A program made the position numbers and the translations under genes. A stretch of 64,000 nucleotides of DNA from Candidatus Alcyoniella australis (GTDB taxonomy: Bacteria > Lernaellota > Lernaellaia > JAVCCG01 > Alcyoniellaceae), in the NCBI GenBank assembly GCA_030765605.1, contig JAVCCG010000119.1, positions 78,595 through 142,594 on the forward strand. The letters are read 5' to 3'. Under the pieces are notes generated by a model, which saw only the letters and a list, made by a program, of their open reading frames with translations, was not told where the DNA came from and made no database searches. Below, one piece after another: positions 9,333 to 18,145 of the stretch; within the stretch, counting starts at the first letter, position 1, and every line of letters starts with the position of its first letter.

Positions 9333-9361
9333 TTGACAGCCCAGTTCGCCGGAGAGACAAT
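9333..9361 (+). promoter_or_regulatory. Candidate sigma-70 promoter for the BPI-like lipoprotein gene
   Basis: TTGACA at 9333-9338, a 17-base spacer, then GACAAT at 9356-9361, about 70 bases before the ATG at 9433. The -35 is perfect and the -10 matches four of six. A GAGGAG ribosome site precedes the start codon. Confidence 0.5.
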
Positions 9362-9432
9362 AAAGATAGGCGGCCTAGACGACTAAATGGCGGGGAGACG
9401 GGCCCAATCGCGGCCTGTCGAGGAGTGAAGAG

Positions 9433-11295
9433 ATGAGACGCATTTCATTTATCTTCTTGTGTCTGTTGCTGACGTTGGCGCTGGCCTCCTGCGGATCGGA
9501 CGATAAAGATGACGACCGCGGCGGCGATAGAGGCGACGACGACGACGATGACGACGACGATGATGATGACGATGACGACGATGACGATGATTATCTCGAG
9601 AACCTGCCGGTAGTCACGATTCTCACTCCGGCCGACGGCGCGTTTATCGACGAGCTGACCGTGCACGTCACGGGCGAGGTCGGAAATTTCGAGGGCGACC
9701 AGGTGACGCTCAACGGCGAGACCTACCCGCTGGTCGAGGGCAACTTCGCGGCCACGCTGGACACGCCGGCAAACCACGGGTTCATGCCGATCCTCGCCGA
9801 GGCGGGCGTAAAGCGGATTGGCCGCGACCGGATTACCGCGATCATCGGCGGCCAACACGCGATCGACGCGGTGGTCGACGAGGCGGCTCTGGCGCGGGTC
9901 AACGACACGGGCTTCGACGCGCTGGAGCAGATGATTGAGCAGTTCATCGAGGATATGGACCTCGAGGCCCTGGCGTTCGCGCAGAATCCGATCTGGAATT
10001 ACCACATCAACCTCTGGCTGCTGGAGTGCGACGCCGAGGCCAACATCACCGAGCCGACCACGATCCCCGTGCCCGAGATCGACATCGACTCCACGACCTC
10101 GGGGCTGGTGCTCAGCGCGGTGCTCTACAATCCGCAGATCTCGGTGGGCCTGGATATCTCCTGTTCGGACACCGACGATTTCATCACCGCCACGGTCACG
10201 GCCGACGCCATCACCGCCACGATCGAGCCGCAGATCACGATCTCGGAATCGGGCATCCAGGTGGTGATCGAAGATAGCGACGTTGATATCCAAATCGACA
10301 ACCTCTCGATCTCGGGGCTGGGCGCGTTCACCTGGATCATCGATCCGTTCAGCGACATGATCGCCGATTGGCTCATCGACTACGTCAAGCCGATCCTGAT
10401 CGACGCCATCGAGCCGATTCTCGACGATTTCCTCGGGGACCTGGAACTGAGCTTCTCGTTCGACGATTTCAACATCGAGCTGCCGGCCGGCGAATTGATC
10501 ACCGACAGCGCGGGCACCAGCTTGGTGCTGGCCGGATCGTTCACCACCAGCGTGGTCGATCCCGAGGCGCCGCTGCTGCCGCAGTTTCTGTTTACCGACG
10601 GAACGCTGCCCGACCTGACCGGTACGATGCCCGGCGGCGGAGCATTCGACGCCGCGGTCTGCCTGACCGACGATATTTTCAACCAGGCGCTGGCCCAGGT
10701 CGTGCGCAATGGTTTGTTCAACTACGAGTTCACCGATCGAATCGATTTCGGCAGCGGGCTGTACATCGACCTTACGGCCGGCGGGCTCGAGCCGTTGATC
10801 GAGGGCTTCGACTACTACGACCCGGATACGCCGATTACGCTGGTGCTCACGCCGACAGTGTCGCCGATCGCCCGGCCCGGCAGCGAGAAGCTCAAGGAAG
10901 ACCTGCTGTCCGTACAGCTGTTCGGCTATCACGTCGAGTTCATCGCGCAGCCTGAGGGAGAGGACCCCGAGGTGGCGATGATCGTTGTGTTGGACGCCTC
11001 AATCGCCGCGGGACTCGACGTTGTCAGCGGCGAGCTGTCGGTCGAATTCGGCGAGGTGGGCATCGAGCTGGTAACGATCCAGAATCGGGTCGAGGCCGAA
11101 CTCGACGAGATCGGCACGGTGGTGGGCTACCTGATCGAGGAATTGTTGCCGGTGATCAACGACGCCATCGGCAGTTTCCCGATTCCCGACTTCGGCGGGC
11201 TGGTGCTGGGCGAGGTCACGGCGCTGCCCTGCGGACAGGACGACGAGACGTTCTGCCTGTTTACCGACCTAAGCTACAGCGCGACGATCGACTGA
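9433..11295 (+). CDS. Acidic-spacer lipoprotein with BPI/TULIP-like body
   Basis: Lipoprotein of 620 residues. The signal peptide ends in lipobox LALASC (Cys20); a charged spacer with 19 consecutive Asp residues covers 35-53. Residues about 58-130 read as a bacterial Ig-like/glucodextranase-B-type domain (VTLNGETYPLVEGNFAATL). The remainder resembles a two-barrel TULIP (BPI-like) protein: long runs of alternating hydrophobic residues, an amphipathic helix (DMIADWLIDYVKPILIDAIE), a second-half opening CLTDDIFNQALAQVVRNGLF, and a C-terminal LPVINDAIGSFPIPDFGG like the BPI N-x(n)-FPLP ending. TULIP proteins bind lipids; that function is inferred here. The gene stands alone with its own promoter. 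Confidence 0.7.
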   Translation: MRRISFIFLCLLLTLALASCGSDDKDDDRGGDRGDDDDDDDDDDDDDDDDDDDYLENLPVVTILTPADGAFIDELTVHVTGEVGNFEGDQVTLNGETYPLVEGNFAATLDTPANHGFMPILAEAGVKRIGRDRITAIIGGQHAIDAVVDEAALARVNDTGFDALEQMIEQFIEDMDLEALAFAQNPIWNYHINLWLLECDAEANITEPTTIPVPEIDIDSTTSGLVLSAVLYNPQISVGLDISCSDTDDFITATVTADAITATIEPQITISESGIQVVIEDSDVDIQIDNLSISGLGAFTWIIDPFSDMIADWLIDYVKPILIDAIEPILDDFLGDLELSFSFDDFNIELPAGELITDSAGTSLVLAGSFTTSVVDPEAPLLPQFLFTDGTLPDLTGTMPGGGAFDAAVCLTDDIFNQALAQVVRNGLFNYEFTDRIDFGSGLYIDLTAGGLEPLIEGFDYYDPDTPITLVLTPTVSPIARPGSEKLKEDLLSVQLFGYHVEFIAQPEGEDPEVAMIVVLDASIAAGLDVVSGELSVEFGEVGIELVTIQNRVEAELDEIGTVVGYLIEELLPVINDAIGSFPIPDFGGLVLGEVTALPCGQDDETFCLFTDLSYSATID

Positions 11296-11320
11296 TATTG
11301 AACGCGGGAGTTCTCCCGAC

Positions 11321-11349
11321 TTGAGTTAAGGGCCGCGTTCTGCTATATA
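11321..11349 (+). promoter_or_regulatory. Candidate sigma-70 promoter for rpmE
   Basis: TTGAGT at 11321-11326, a 17-base spacer, and TATATA at 11344-11349, about 30 bases upstream of the rpmE ATG. Spacing is ideal and both hexamers match at four or five positions. Confidence 0.6.
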
Positions 11350-11379
11350 GTTTGCCCTCTTGAAGACCGAGGGTAAGCG

Positions 11380-11592
11380 ATGAAAAAGGACATACATCCC
11401 GAGTACGAAAAGTGCCAGGTGACCTGCGTCTGCGGCAACAGCTTTACGACCCGTTCGACGATCAAAGAGATTAAGCTCGACATCTGCTCCGAGTGCCATC
11501 CGTTTTTCACCGGCAAGCAGAAATTGATCGACTCGGCCGGACGAGTGGAGCGCTTCCAGCGCAAGTACGGCAAAGACTACGTCAAGAGGTAG
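11380..11592 (+). CDS. rpmE: 50S ribosomal protein L31 (zinc-binding type)
   Basis: Large-subunit ribosomal protein of 70 residues. It starts MKKDIHPEY and keeps the Cys set of the zinc-containing (C+) form: two Cys in VTCVCGNSF and two in [11 protein letters not shown]. The [18 protein letters not shown] segment is diagnostic. A minus-strand frame over this locus is a shadow. A GC-rich hairpin follows the gene, so translation factors downstream may be partly attenuated from it. The order rpmE, DUF1385, prfA is a common bacterial arrangement. Confidence 0.97.
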   Translation: MKKDIHPEYEKCQVTCVCGNSFTTRSTIKEIKLDICSECHPFFTGKQKLIDSAGRVERFQRKYGKDYVKR

Positions 11593-11606
11593 ATAGCCTC
11601 CTTCAG

Positions 11607-11640
11607 CCCCGCCCGATCCGCGATCGCGGCGGGGTTGGTT
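11607..11640 (+). terminator. Terminator-like hairpin after rpmE
   Basis: CCCCGCC at 11607-11613 pairs with GGCGGGG at 11628-11634, with an inner GATC/GATC pairing. It is followed by TTGGTTT, a weak T tract, so partial termination or attenuation is more likely than full stop. The next gene starts 22 bases further on. Confidence 0.5.
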
Positions 11641-11655
11641 TATCTGGAGGGTTGG

Positions 11656-12747
11656 ATGCCACAGTCTCCCTGTGACGCAGTCGCGGGCAAGAAGATCAAG
11701 GTCGGCGGCCAGGCGATCATCGAGGGCGTGATGATGCGCTCTCCCGGATCGTTGGCCATGGCCGTGCGCCGTCCGGACGGCAAGATCGTCGTGCGCGAAC
11801 AACAGTGGATCGGGATTTCTCACAAGTACAAATTCCTGCGCTGGCCGTTTCTACGCGGAACGGTGGTGCTGATCGAATCGATGACCAACGGCGTATCCGC
11901 GTTGACCTTCTCGGCCAACCAGGCGGCGATCGCCGAGGCCGAGGCCGAGGCCCAGCGCAAGGGCGACGCGGCGGACCTTGGCGAAAAGCAGCCCGACGGC
12001 GCGCTGAGCACCTTGGCGCTGATTGGAACGGTGGCGTTCTCGTTGGGCCTGGCGATCTTGTTGTTCATGGTGCTGCCGCACGTGATAACCGCGCTGCTCG
12101 GTCGATTGGGCGGCGGGGCGTTCGACGTGGACAGCGGCTGGTTTCATCTGGTTGACGGTCTGATCAAGTTCGTCTTTTTCCTGGCCTACGTCTGGGGGAT
12201 CAGCTTCCTCAAGGACATTCGCCGCGTGTTCGAGTATCACGGCGCGGAGCACAAGTCGATCTTCACCTACGAGGCGGGACGGCCGCTGACGCCGCACAGT
12301 GCGCACGACTACGGCACCTTGCACCCGCGCTGCGGCACGAGTTTTCTGATGCTTGTGCTTTCGGTGTCGATCATTCTTTTTTCGGCCTCGTTCGTGCTGC
12401 TGCCCAAACTGCCCGAGATGCACCAGGTACTGCGCCACCTGATCTACATTCTGATCAAGCTGCCGCTGTTGATCCCGATCGCCGGGATCGCCTACGAGGT
12501 GACTCAGCTCGCGGGCAAGCATGAGGACAACCGGCTGCTGCGGTTGCTGGTGCTGCCCGGGATCTGGTTCCAGCACCTCACGACCCGCGAGCCGACCGAC
12601 GATCAGGTCGAGATCGCACTGATCGCCTTACGCAAGGTGCTGTGGCGCGAGCAGGTCGGCGAGTCCGGCGGCGAGAAATCCGAGCAGACTTTCGATGATT
12701 ATCAGCAGGCGCTCTCCGGCGTCGCCGGCGAGCCGGCCGGGGGCTGA
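11656..12747 (+). CDS. DUF1385 family membrane protein (YqhQ-like)
   Basis: Integral membrane protein of about 363 residues. The family signature is clear: [15 protein letters not shown] near the N-terminus, [14 protein letters not shown] in the middle, and [11 protein letters not shown]. Four or more hydrophobic segments follow. Its molecular role is not established. The ATG at 11656 is preferred over an in-frame TTG at 11635 because CTGGAGGG lies immediately upstream. Sits between rpmE and prfA, with prfA starting one base after its stop, so coexpression with translation genes is likely. Confidence 0.92.
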   Translation: MPQSPCDAVAGKKIKVGGQAIIEGVMMRSPGSLAMAVRRPDGKIVVREQQWIGISHKYKFLRWPFLRGTVVLIESMTNGVSALTFSANQAAIAEAEAEAQRKGDAADLGEKQPDGALSTLALIGTVAFSLGLAILLFMVLPHVITALLGRLGGGAFDVDSGWFHLVDGLIKFVFFLAYVWGISFLKDIRRVFEYHGAEHKSIFTYEAGRPLTPHSAHDYGTLHPRCGTSFLMLVLSVSIILFSASFVLLPKLPEMHQVLRHLIYILIKLPLLIPIAGIAYEVTQLAGKHEDNRLLRLLVLPGIWFQHLTTREPTDDQVEIALIALRKVLWREQVGESGGEKSEQTFDDYQQALSGVAGEPAGG

Positions 12748-12748
12748 G

Positions 12749-13816
12749 ATGCTATCCAAGCTGCACGAGGTCGAACAGCGCTACGAGGAGGTCAACCAGC
12801 AGTTGTCCGACCCGGCGGTGATCTCCGATCTCAAGGAGCTGCGGCGGCTGGGCAAGGAGCACTCCGACCTCGAGCCGATCGTTCAGGGCTTCCGCGTCTG
12901 GAAGCAGGTCGATGCCCGCCTGGCGGAGGCCGAGGTGCTGCGCGAGGATTCCGATCCGGAGATCCGCGAGCTGGCCCAGGAAGAGGTCGAGCAACTCAAA
13001 GAGCAGCGCACCAAGGTCGAGCACGATTTACGAATGCTGCTGCTGCCCACAGATCCGCTGGACGAGAAGGACGTGATCCTCGAGATCCGCGCGGGCACCG
13101 GAGGCGGGGAGGCGGCGTTGTTCGCGGCGGACCTGCTGCGGATGTACACGCGTTACTCCGAAGAGCGCCGCTGGAAGATCGAGGTGCTCTCGGCCAACGA
13201 AACGGGCATCGGCGGCCTCAAAGAGGTGATCTGTCAGATGCACGGCAAGCGGGTCTACTCGCGGATGAAGTACGAGTCGGGTGTGCATCGGGTACAGCGC
13301 GTCCCGGAGACCGAGTCGCAGGGTCGCATCCACACCTCGGCCTGTACCGTGGCGATTCTGCCCGAGGCCGACGAGGTCGACGTCAAGATTGCCGAGGGCG
13401 ACCTGCGCTTCGACGTCTACCGCTCGTCCGGGCCCGGAGGGCAGAGCGTCAACACCACCGACTCGGCGGTGCGCGTCACGCATTTGCCCAGCGGGTTGGT
13501 TGTTACCTGCCAGGACGAGAAAAGCCAACACAAGAACAAGGCGCGGGCGCTGAAGATCCTGCGTTCCAGATTGTTCGACCGCGCGGCGCAGGAGCAGCAT
13601 CAAGAGATCGCCGCAAACCGCCGCAGCCAGGTCGGCAGCGGCGACCGCTCGGAGCGGATCCGCACCTACAACTTCCCCCAAAATCGACTGACCGATCATC
13701 GCATCGGTCTGACCCTCTATCGCCTGGGCGAAGTAATGGAGGGGAGACTGGACCAGGTGATCGATCCGCTGATCACCTATTTCCAGGCCGAGGCGCTCAA
13801 GGCCAACCAGGGTTGA
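12749..13816 (+). CDS. prfA: Peptide chain release factor 1
   Basis: Recognises UAA and UAG stop codons and triggers peptide release on the ribosome. 355 residues from the ATG at 12749; an upstream in-frame start at 12695 would lie inside the DUF1385 gene. The catalytic GGQ is at about residue 230 in [17 protein letters not shown]. The N-terminal coiled region and the C-terminal [13 protein letters not shown] segment are as expected. The HemK/PrmC methylase gene that often follows prfA is not here; a PP-loop protein follows instead. Confidence 0.97.
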   Translation: MLSKLHEVEQRYEEVNQQLSDPAVISDLKELRRLGKEHSDLEPIVQGFRVWKQVDARLAEAEVLREDSDPEIRELAQEEVEQLKEQRTKVEHDLRMLLLPTDPLDEKDVILEIRAGTGGGEAALFAADLLRMYTRYSEERRWKIEVLSANETGIGGLKEVICQMHGKRVYSRMKYESGVHRVQRVPETESQGRIHTSACTVAILPEADEVDVKIAEGDLRFDVYRSSGPGGQSVNTTDSAVRVTHLPSGLVVTCQDEKSQHKNKARALKILRSRLFDRAAQEQHQEIAANRRSQVGSGDRSERIRTYNFPQNRLTDHRIGLTLYRLGEVMEGRLDQVIDPLITYFQAEALKANQG

Positions 13817-13837
13817 GCCCGGCGGGCTGAACGTATT

Positions 13838-14881
13838 ATGAAACCAGACGACACATCGGCTTCGGCCGCGCGCACCTGCCTGGCGTTGTTCTCCGGCGGG
13901 CTGGACAGCGTGGTCGCGGTCAAGCTGATGCTCGACCAGGGGATCAACGTAATCGCCCTGCACTTTGTTACGCCGTTCTTCAGCGGCCGCTATCGCGCTG
14001 ATCGGGCCGAGCCCACGATCGAGAAGCTCTGCGGCACGCTGGGCGTGGAGCTGCGGGTGGTCGCCTTCGGTCTGGAGTACCTCGAGATCCTGCGCAATCC
14101 GCGTCACGGGATGGGCAAGAACTTCAACCCCTGCCTGGATTGCCGGATCGCGTTTTTGCGCCGTGCGGCGGAGCTGATGGGGCCGCTGGGCGCGGACTGG
14201 TTGATCACCGGCGAGGTGCTCGGGCAGCGGCCGATGAGCCAACGCCGCGATGCAATGCACATTGTGGAGCGCGAGTCGGGGCTACGCGGATACCTGCTGC
14301 GCCCGCTGTGCGCCGCTCTGCTTGAGCCCACCGTGCCCGAGCAACGCGGCTGGGTCGACCGCTCGCGGCTGCTCTCGATCACGGGCAGGGGGCGCAAGCA
14401 GCAGTTCGAGCTCACCGGACAATGGGGCATCGAGGGGTTTGCCAACCCGGCGGGCGGCTGCCTGCTGACCGATCCCAACCACGCGCGCAAAACGCGCTAC
14501 CTACTGGAGCATCAGCAGCGGATCACCCTGGACGACCTGGAACTGCTCAAGCGCGGTCGGCACTTCATGTTGGGAGCGGGCGTGCACCTGGTCGTGGCGC
14601 GCAACGACCGCGAGAACCAGATGATCGAGGCGCTGGAGCAGGCCGCGGATTGGGAGCTGGACCCGCAGAACTTCCCCGGTCCGCTGGCCGTAATCAGGGG
14701 CGAGCCCTCGGCCGAACAGCTCGAGCTGGCCGCGCAGATCGTGTTGCGCTACGGCAACGCCGGCCGTTCCACGGGCCCGCCGCGCGTTCTGGCGTGCAAC
14801 GTCGGGGGCGAGCGCCGCGAGCTCGATCCCGGTGCGTTGCCCGAGGATCTGGACGATCTGCTCGAACCTCTCAGGCTTTAA
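13838..14881 (+). CDS. ThiI/MnmA-like PP-loop protein, probable tRNA thiolation-related enzyme
   Basis: 347-residue cytoplasmic protein. The N-terminal PP-loop SGGLDS (residues 19-24) marks an ATP-pyrophosphatase of the ThiI/MnmA group. Two cysteine sites look functional: NPCLDC near residue 100 and GGCLLTD near 207, the usual pair in tRNA 2- or 4-thiouridine enzymes. The C-terminal third (LKRGRHFMLGAG, VVARNDRENQMIE) resembles the NFACT-R-like tail often fused to truncated ThiI proteins. It lacks the THUMP domain of canonical ThiI. The exact modified base is not predictable. Confidence 0.75.
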   Translation: MKPDDTSASAARTCLALFSGGLDSVVAVKLMLDQGINVIALHFVTPFFSGRYRADRAEPTIEKLCGTLGVELRVVAFGLEYLEILRNPRHGMGKNFNPCLDCRIAFLRRAAELMGPLGADWLITGEVLGQRPMSQRRDAMHIVERESGLRGYLLRPLCAALLEPTVPEQRGWVDRSRLLSITGRGRKQQFELTGQWGIEGFANPAGGCLLTDPNHARKTRYLLEHQQRITLDDLELLKRGRHFMLGAGVHLVVARNDRENQMIEALEQAADWELDPQNFPGPLAVIRGEPSAEQLELAAQIVLRYGNAGRSTGPPRVLACNVGGERRELDPGALPEDLDDLLEPLRL

Positions 14882-14928
14882 TCCTTATAATTATCCAGAG
14901 TAAGCCGACACGCAGGTTCGCTTTCTCA

Positions 14929-14958
14929 TTGAATGCTTACGCAATACGAGGGTACAAT
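14929..14958 (+). promoter_or_regulatory. Candidate sigma-70 promoter for the HD-GYP gene
   Basis: TTGAAT at 14929-14934, an 18-base spacer, and TACAAT at 14953-14958, some 22 bases before the ATG at 14981. Each hexamer matches consensus at five of six positions. GAGAGG provides the ribosome site. Confidence 0.6.
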
Positions 14959-14980
14959 CGTAGGTTGAGAGGCCAATACG

Positions 14981-16060
14981 ATGGTAATGCCCGGCGACGA
15001 ACAAAAGATCAAGCATCCTGATGAATTCCTGAGCGGATCGTCGGAGAGCATTCTGGTCATCGACGAGGAGAGCGAGGTTCGCGAGAGCCTGGTGGCGATC
15101 CTCGAGTCCGAGGGTTACGAGGTGATCGAGGCTGTCGGCGGCCCGGAGGCGGTCGATCTGTTCGCCAGCCAGCCGACCTCGGTGGTGATCAGCGCGGTGA
15201 AGATGAAGGGGATCGACGGATTTGAGATCCTCTCCAAAGTAAAGTCCCTCGACGAGAGCGTTGACGTGATTTTGGTCACCGCCTATCCCAGTGTCGAGGT
15301 GGCCAATCGGGCGCTGGAGCTCGGCGCATTCGATTACATCCAAAAGCCGTTCCACTATTGGGACATCCTGCTGTCGGTAAAGCGGGCGCTGGAGAAACGG
15401 CGCATCAACCAGCGCTACTTCGACCTGCGGCGCGATTTCAAGAAGAGCATCCGCAACCGCACCCTGGCCGTGCATTTGCGCACCCAGGAGAAGCAGCAGC
15501 TGCTGGTCAACGTGATCCAGAGCCTGGTATACAGCCTCGAGGCCAAGGACAAGTACACCGAGGGCCACAGCCGCCGCGTGGCCGAGGATTCGCTGGCCGT
15601 GGCGCAGATCATCGGGCTTTCCGAACGCGAGCAGGTCGAGATCCACCTCGCCGGACTGCTGCACGACATCGGTAAGATCGGCATCAAGGAATCGATCCTC
15701 AACAAGCCCAGCGGCCTGACCCGCGAGGAGTACGAGGTCATCAAGTCGCACCCGCTGATCAGCCAGAAGATCGTCGAGCCGATCTCGCAGTTCAAGCGCG
15801 TTTCGTTGATCATCCGCCACCACCACGAGCTGTTCGACGGCTCGGGTTATCCCGACGGGCTGTCCATGGAGGATATCCCGCTGGGCGCGCGGATACTCTC
15901 GATCTGCGACGCCTTCGACGCAATGACTTCCGATCGGCCCTATCGTGCGGCGCTGTCCACAGAGCAGTCGCTGACCATCCTGCGCCGCAACGCCGCGACC
16001 CAATTCGACCCTCAATTGGTAGAGCCCTTCATCAGGACCAAGGGCTTCGGCTCCGGCTGA
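14981..16060 (+). CDS. Degenerate receiver plus HD-GYP domain protein
   Basis: 359-residue cytoplasmic signalling protein. Residues about 22-140 form a receiver domain and about 165-355 an HD-GYP phosphodiesterase domain of the type that degrades c-di-GMP. The HD-GYP part is complete: HSRRVAED, HDIGKIGI with H228/D229, a later HP, and HHHELFDGSGYPDG. In the receiver the phospho-acceptor Asp is replaced by Ala72 (VVISAVKM where DVKMP is usual), although the Lys of YIQKPF remains. Control by ordinary phosphorylation therefore seems impossible. It is followed closely by the radical SAM gene. Confidence 0.92.
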   Translation: MVMPGDEQKIKHPDEFLSGSSESILVIDEESEVRESLVAILESEGYEVIEAVGGPEAVDLFASQPTSVVISAVKMKGIDGFEILSKVKSLDESVDVILVTAYPSVEVANRALELGAFDYIQKPFHYWDILLSVKRALEKRRINQRYFDLRRDFKKSIRNRTLAVHLRTQEKQQLLVNVIQSLVYSLEAKDKYTEGHSRRVAEDSLAVAQIIGLSEREQVEIHLAGLLHDIGKIGIKESILNKPSGLTREEYEVIKSHPLISQKIVEPISQFKRVSLIIRHHHELFDGSGYPDGLSMEDIPLGARILSICDAFDAMTSDRPYRAALSTEQSLTILRRNAATQFDPQLVEPFIRTKGFGSG

Positions 16061-16070
16061 TTTTCATTCA

Positions 16071-17522
16071 ATGAACGGTATTATCTTCGTTAAGCCCGAC
16101 CAGGCTTTCGGTATCGACGTCTCTCCGCCCCTGGGCGTGTTCTATCTCGCGGCGGTGCTGCGCGAGCACGGCTGGGACGATATCGCGGTCGTGGACCTGC
16201 GGCTCAAAGGGCAGAGCGAGGCCGCGTTGATCCAGCGCGTGGGGCGCGAAAAGCCGCAGTTCGTCGGGTTCTCCGGCCTGAGCTACGAGTCCGAGGCGAT
16301 CCACCGTTTGGCCGCGGCCGTCAAAGACGGATCGCCGCAAACCAAGGTGTTGATCGGCGGTTCCTACGCCTCGATCCTGCCCCAGCAGGCCCTGGCCGAC
16401 GAGCGGGTCGACGCGCTGGTGCTCGGCGAGGGCGAGCTGGTGCTGCCCGAGCTGCTCGATCGGCTGCGCAACGACCGGCCGCTGGACGATCTGGCCGGGG
16501 TCGCCTTCCGTCGTGACGGCGAGCCGCAAATCAACCCCCACGGCCCTTTTGTGGAGCAGCTCGACGAGCTGCCGTACCCGGCCTGGGACCTGGCCCGGAT
16601 TCCGGACTACTGGCAAGAGAAGCGCCAGGGTTTCATCTGCAAGTACCCCGAGTACTTCGTGATGTTCAGCAGCCGCGGCTGCCCCTATCGCTGCATCTAC
16701 TGCCACAACATGTTCGGCAAGCGCTTCCGCGCGCGCAGCGCGCCCAACGTGCTGGGCGAGATCGAGCGGCTGATCACCGATCACGGCGTGCGCGAGTTGC
16801 AATTCATCGACGACATTTTCAACCTCGACCGCGAGCGCGCAGCCGCGATCTACCAGGGGATCATCGACCGCGGCTGGAAAATCGCGATGAACTACTCCAA
16901 CGGCCTGCGCGGCGATTTGCTGACCCCGGAGCTGATCAAGCTGATGGCGCGCGCCGGGGTCTACAAGGTCTCGGTGGCCATCGAGAGCGGCGATGCGCAG
17001 ATGCAACGCTTCATCGGCAAGAACCTGCAACTGGAGCGAGCCCGCGAGAACGTCGAGCTGCTGGTGCGCCACGGGATCATGACCCACCTGTTTTTCATGC
17101 TCGGGTTTCCCGACGAGACCCGTGAGCAGATGCAGCGTACTCTGGACTTCGCGCGAAAAAGCAGCGCGCACTCGGCGAGTTTTTTCATCGTGCACCCGTT
17201 CCACGGCACGCGGCTGGCCGAAATCCTGCGCGAGCGGGGACGCGGCGAACTGATCAGCCTCGAGGCCAGCAACTACTTCGACCCTAAGATGGCCGACTTT
17301 CAGCTCAGCGAGGTCGAGCCCGACGAGCTGCGCGGCCTGGTTAAGGGTGCGTTTCGCAGCTTCTACCTCAACCCTGCGCGTTGGTGGCGCATCGTGCGCC
17401 ACATCCCGCGCAAGCGCCAACTGTTTTTCCTAGGATTCCTGGTGCTCACCCGCACCTTTGCCCAGGGACTGGTGCGTTTCGAGCGTCTGCTGTTTCACCG
17501 CGAGGGCCGGTCCGAGGCTTAA
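16071..17522 (+). CDS. B12-binding domain radical SAM protein
   Basis: 483 residues. An N-terminal cobalamin-binding-like domain (residues about 5-140, with PPLGVFYLAAVLREHG and VLIGGSYAS segments) precedes a radical SAM core with CX3CX2C (C204, C208, C211 in RGCPYRCIYC). The C-terminal region is hydrophobic and basic. Such proteins carry out methylations and rearrangements on lipids, tetrapyrroles and other substrates; the substrate here is unknown. The usual B12-ligand DxHxxG is not obvious, as is common in this class. The gene begins ten bases after the HD-GYP stop. Confidence 0.88.
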   Translation: MNGIIFVKPDQAFGIDVSPPLGVFYLAAVLREHGWDDIAVVDLRLKGQSEAALIQRVGREKPQFVGFSGLSYESEAIHRLAAAVKDGSPQTKVLIGGSYASILPQQALADERVDALVLGEGELVLPELLDRLRNDRPLDDLAGVAFRRDGEPQINPHGPFVEQLDELPYPAWDLARIPDYWQEKRQGFICKYPEYFVMFSSRGCPYRCIYCHNMFGKRFRARSAPNVLGEIERLITDHGVRELQFIDDIFNLDRERAAAIYQGIIDRGWKIAMNYSNGLRGDLLTPELIKLMARAGVYKVSVAIESGDAQMQRFIGKNLQLERARENVELLVRHGIMTHLFFMLGFPDETREQMQRTLDFARKSSAHSASFFIVHPFHGTRLAEILRERGRGELISLEASNYFDPKMADFQLSEVEPDELRGLVKGAFRSFYLNPARWWRIVRHIPRKRQLFFLGFLVLTRTFAQGLVRFERLLFHREGRSEA

Positions 17523-17590
17523 GTCGACCTTGACAGCCCGGCCGCGAATCGATGTATTGACTTAATCGGACTGACCGCAGTGAGGATCTG

Positions 17591-18139
17591 ATGTCGCTTA
17601 GGCTGGCGAAAAAACGGATGGCCGAGATCAAAGACGACATCCAGCGCGATCAGGACGCCCAGGAACAAGCGTTCCAAGCGGCGATCAAATGGTGGCTGCG
17701 CAAGGTCGGGTTCTACGCGACGATCGGCGCGGTCGCCGTCGTGGCGATCATGCTGCTGCTGCTGATCCCGCCCGCGTTACGCAGCGCTTTCCCGGTGGAC
17801 ATCGAGCGCTTCGACGAGGCGGACCGCGTCTACATCGACGGCTTCGCGATGGAGGACGACGGCAACATAGCGGTCTACGTCGGCGTCCATAACCATGTGG
17901 GGCAGTTGGGCGTCTTCTCCGGCGAGGATTGCACCGTGGTGGTCAAAGACAACATCAGCGGAGCGCTGATCGAGAAGCCGGCCGTGCTGATCGACCAACC
18001 CGACGGCCGGCGGCTGATCGAGGTCCGCGATCCGTTTCTCAAGGTGCTGCACGAGGGACCGGCCGACGTCAGCGTGCAGCTGGTCGGCCCGCAGATCAAA
18101 AGCAATCTTGCCCGCTGCTACGAGATCGTCTTTGGATAA
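17591..18139 (+). CDS. Small bitopic membrane protein, unknown function
   Basis: 182 residues. A charged, helical N-terminus (about 35 residues) leads into one membrane span (residues about 39-60, VGFYATIGAVAVVAIMLLLL). A predicted beta-rich outer domain of about 120 residues follows (RVYIDGFAMEDDGNIAVYVG), with two Cys that could pair. No family was recognised. A usable start is present, and the frame ends seven bases before the convergent fdhE stop. Codon use matches the neighbours. Called on open-frame quality and topology only. Confidence 0.7.
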   Translation: MSLRLAKKRMAEIKDDIQRDQDAQEQAFQAAIKWWLRKVGFYATIGAVAVVAIMLLLLIPPALRSAFPVDIERFDEADRVYIDGFAMEDDGNIAVYVGVHNHVGQLGVFSGEDCTVVVKDNISGALIEKPAVLIDQPDGRRLIEVRDPFLKVLHEGPADVSVQLVGPQIKSNLARCYEIVFG

Positions 18140-18145
18140 TCCAGG

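Noticed and set aside
9445..10932. 495-codon minus-strand open frame opposite the BPI-like gene
   Set aside because: Its isoleucine/valine run is the reverse reading of the Asp repeat. The plus strand has a signal peptide, lipobox, promoter and ribosome site.
11303..11317. Terminator after the BPI-like lipoprotein gene
   Set aside because: CGGGAG-TT-CTCCCG is a short hairpin without a T tract and sits next to the rpmE promoter; evidence is too weak to list.
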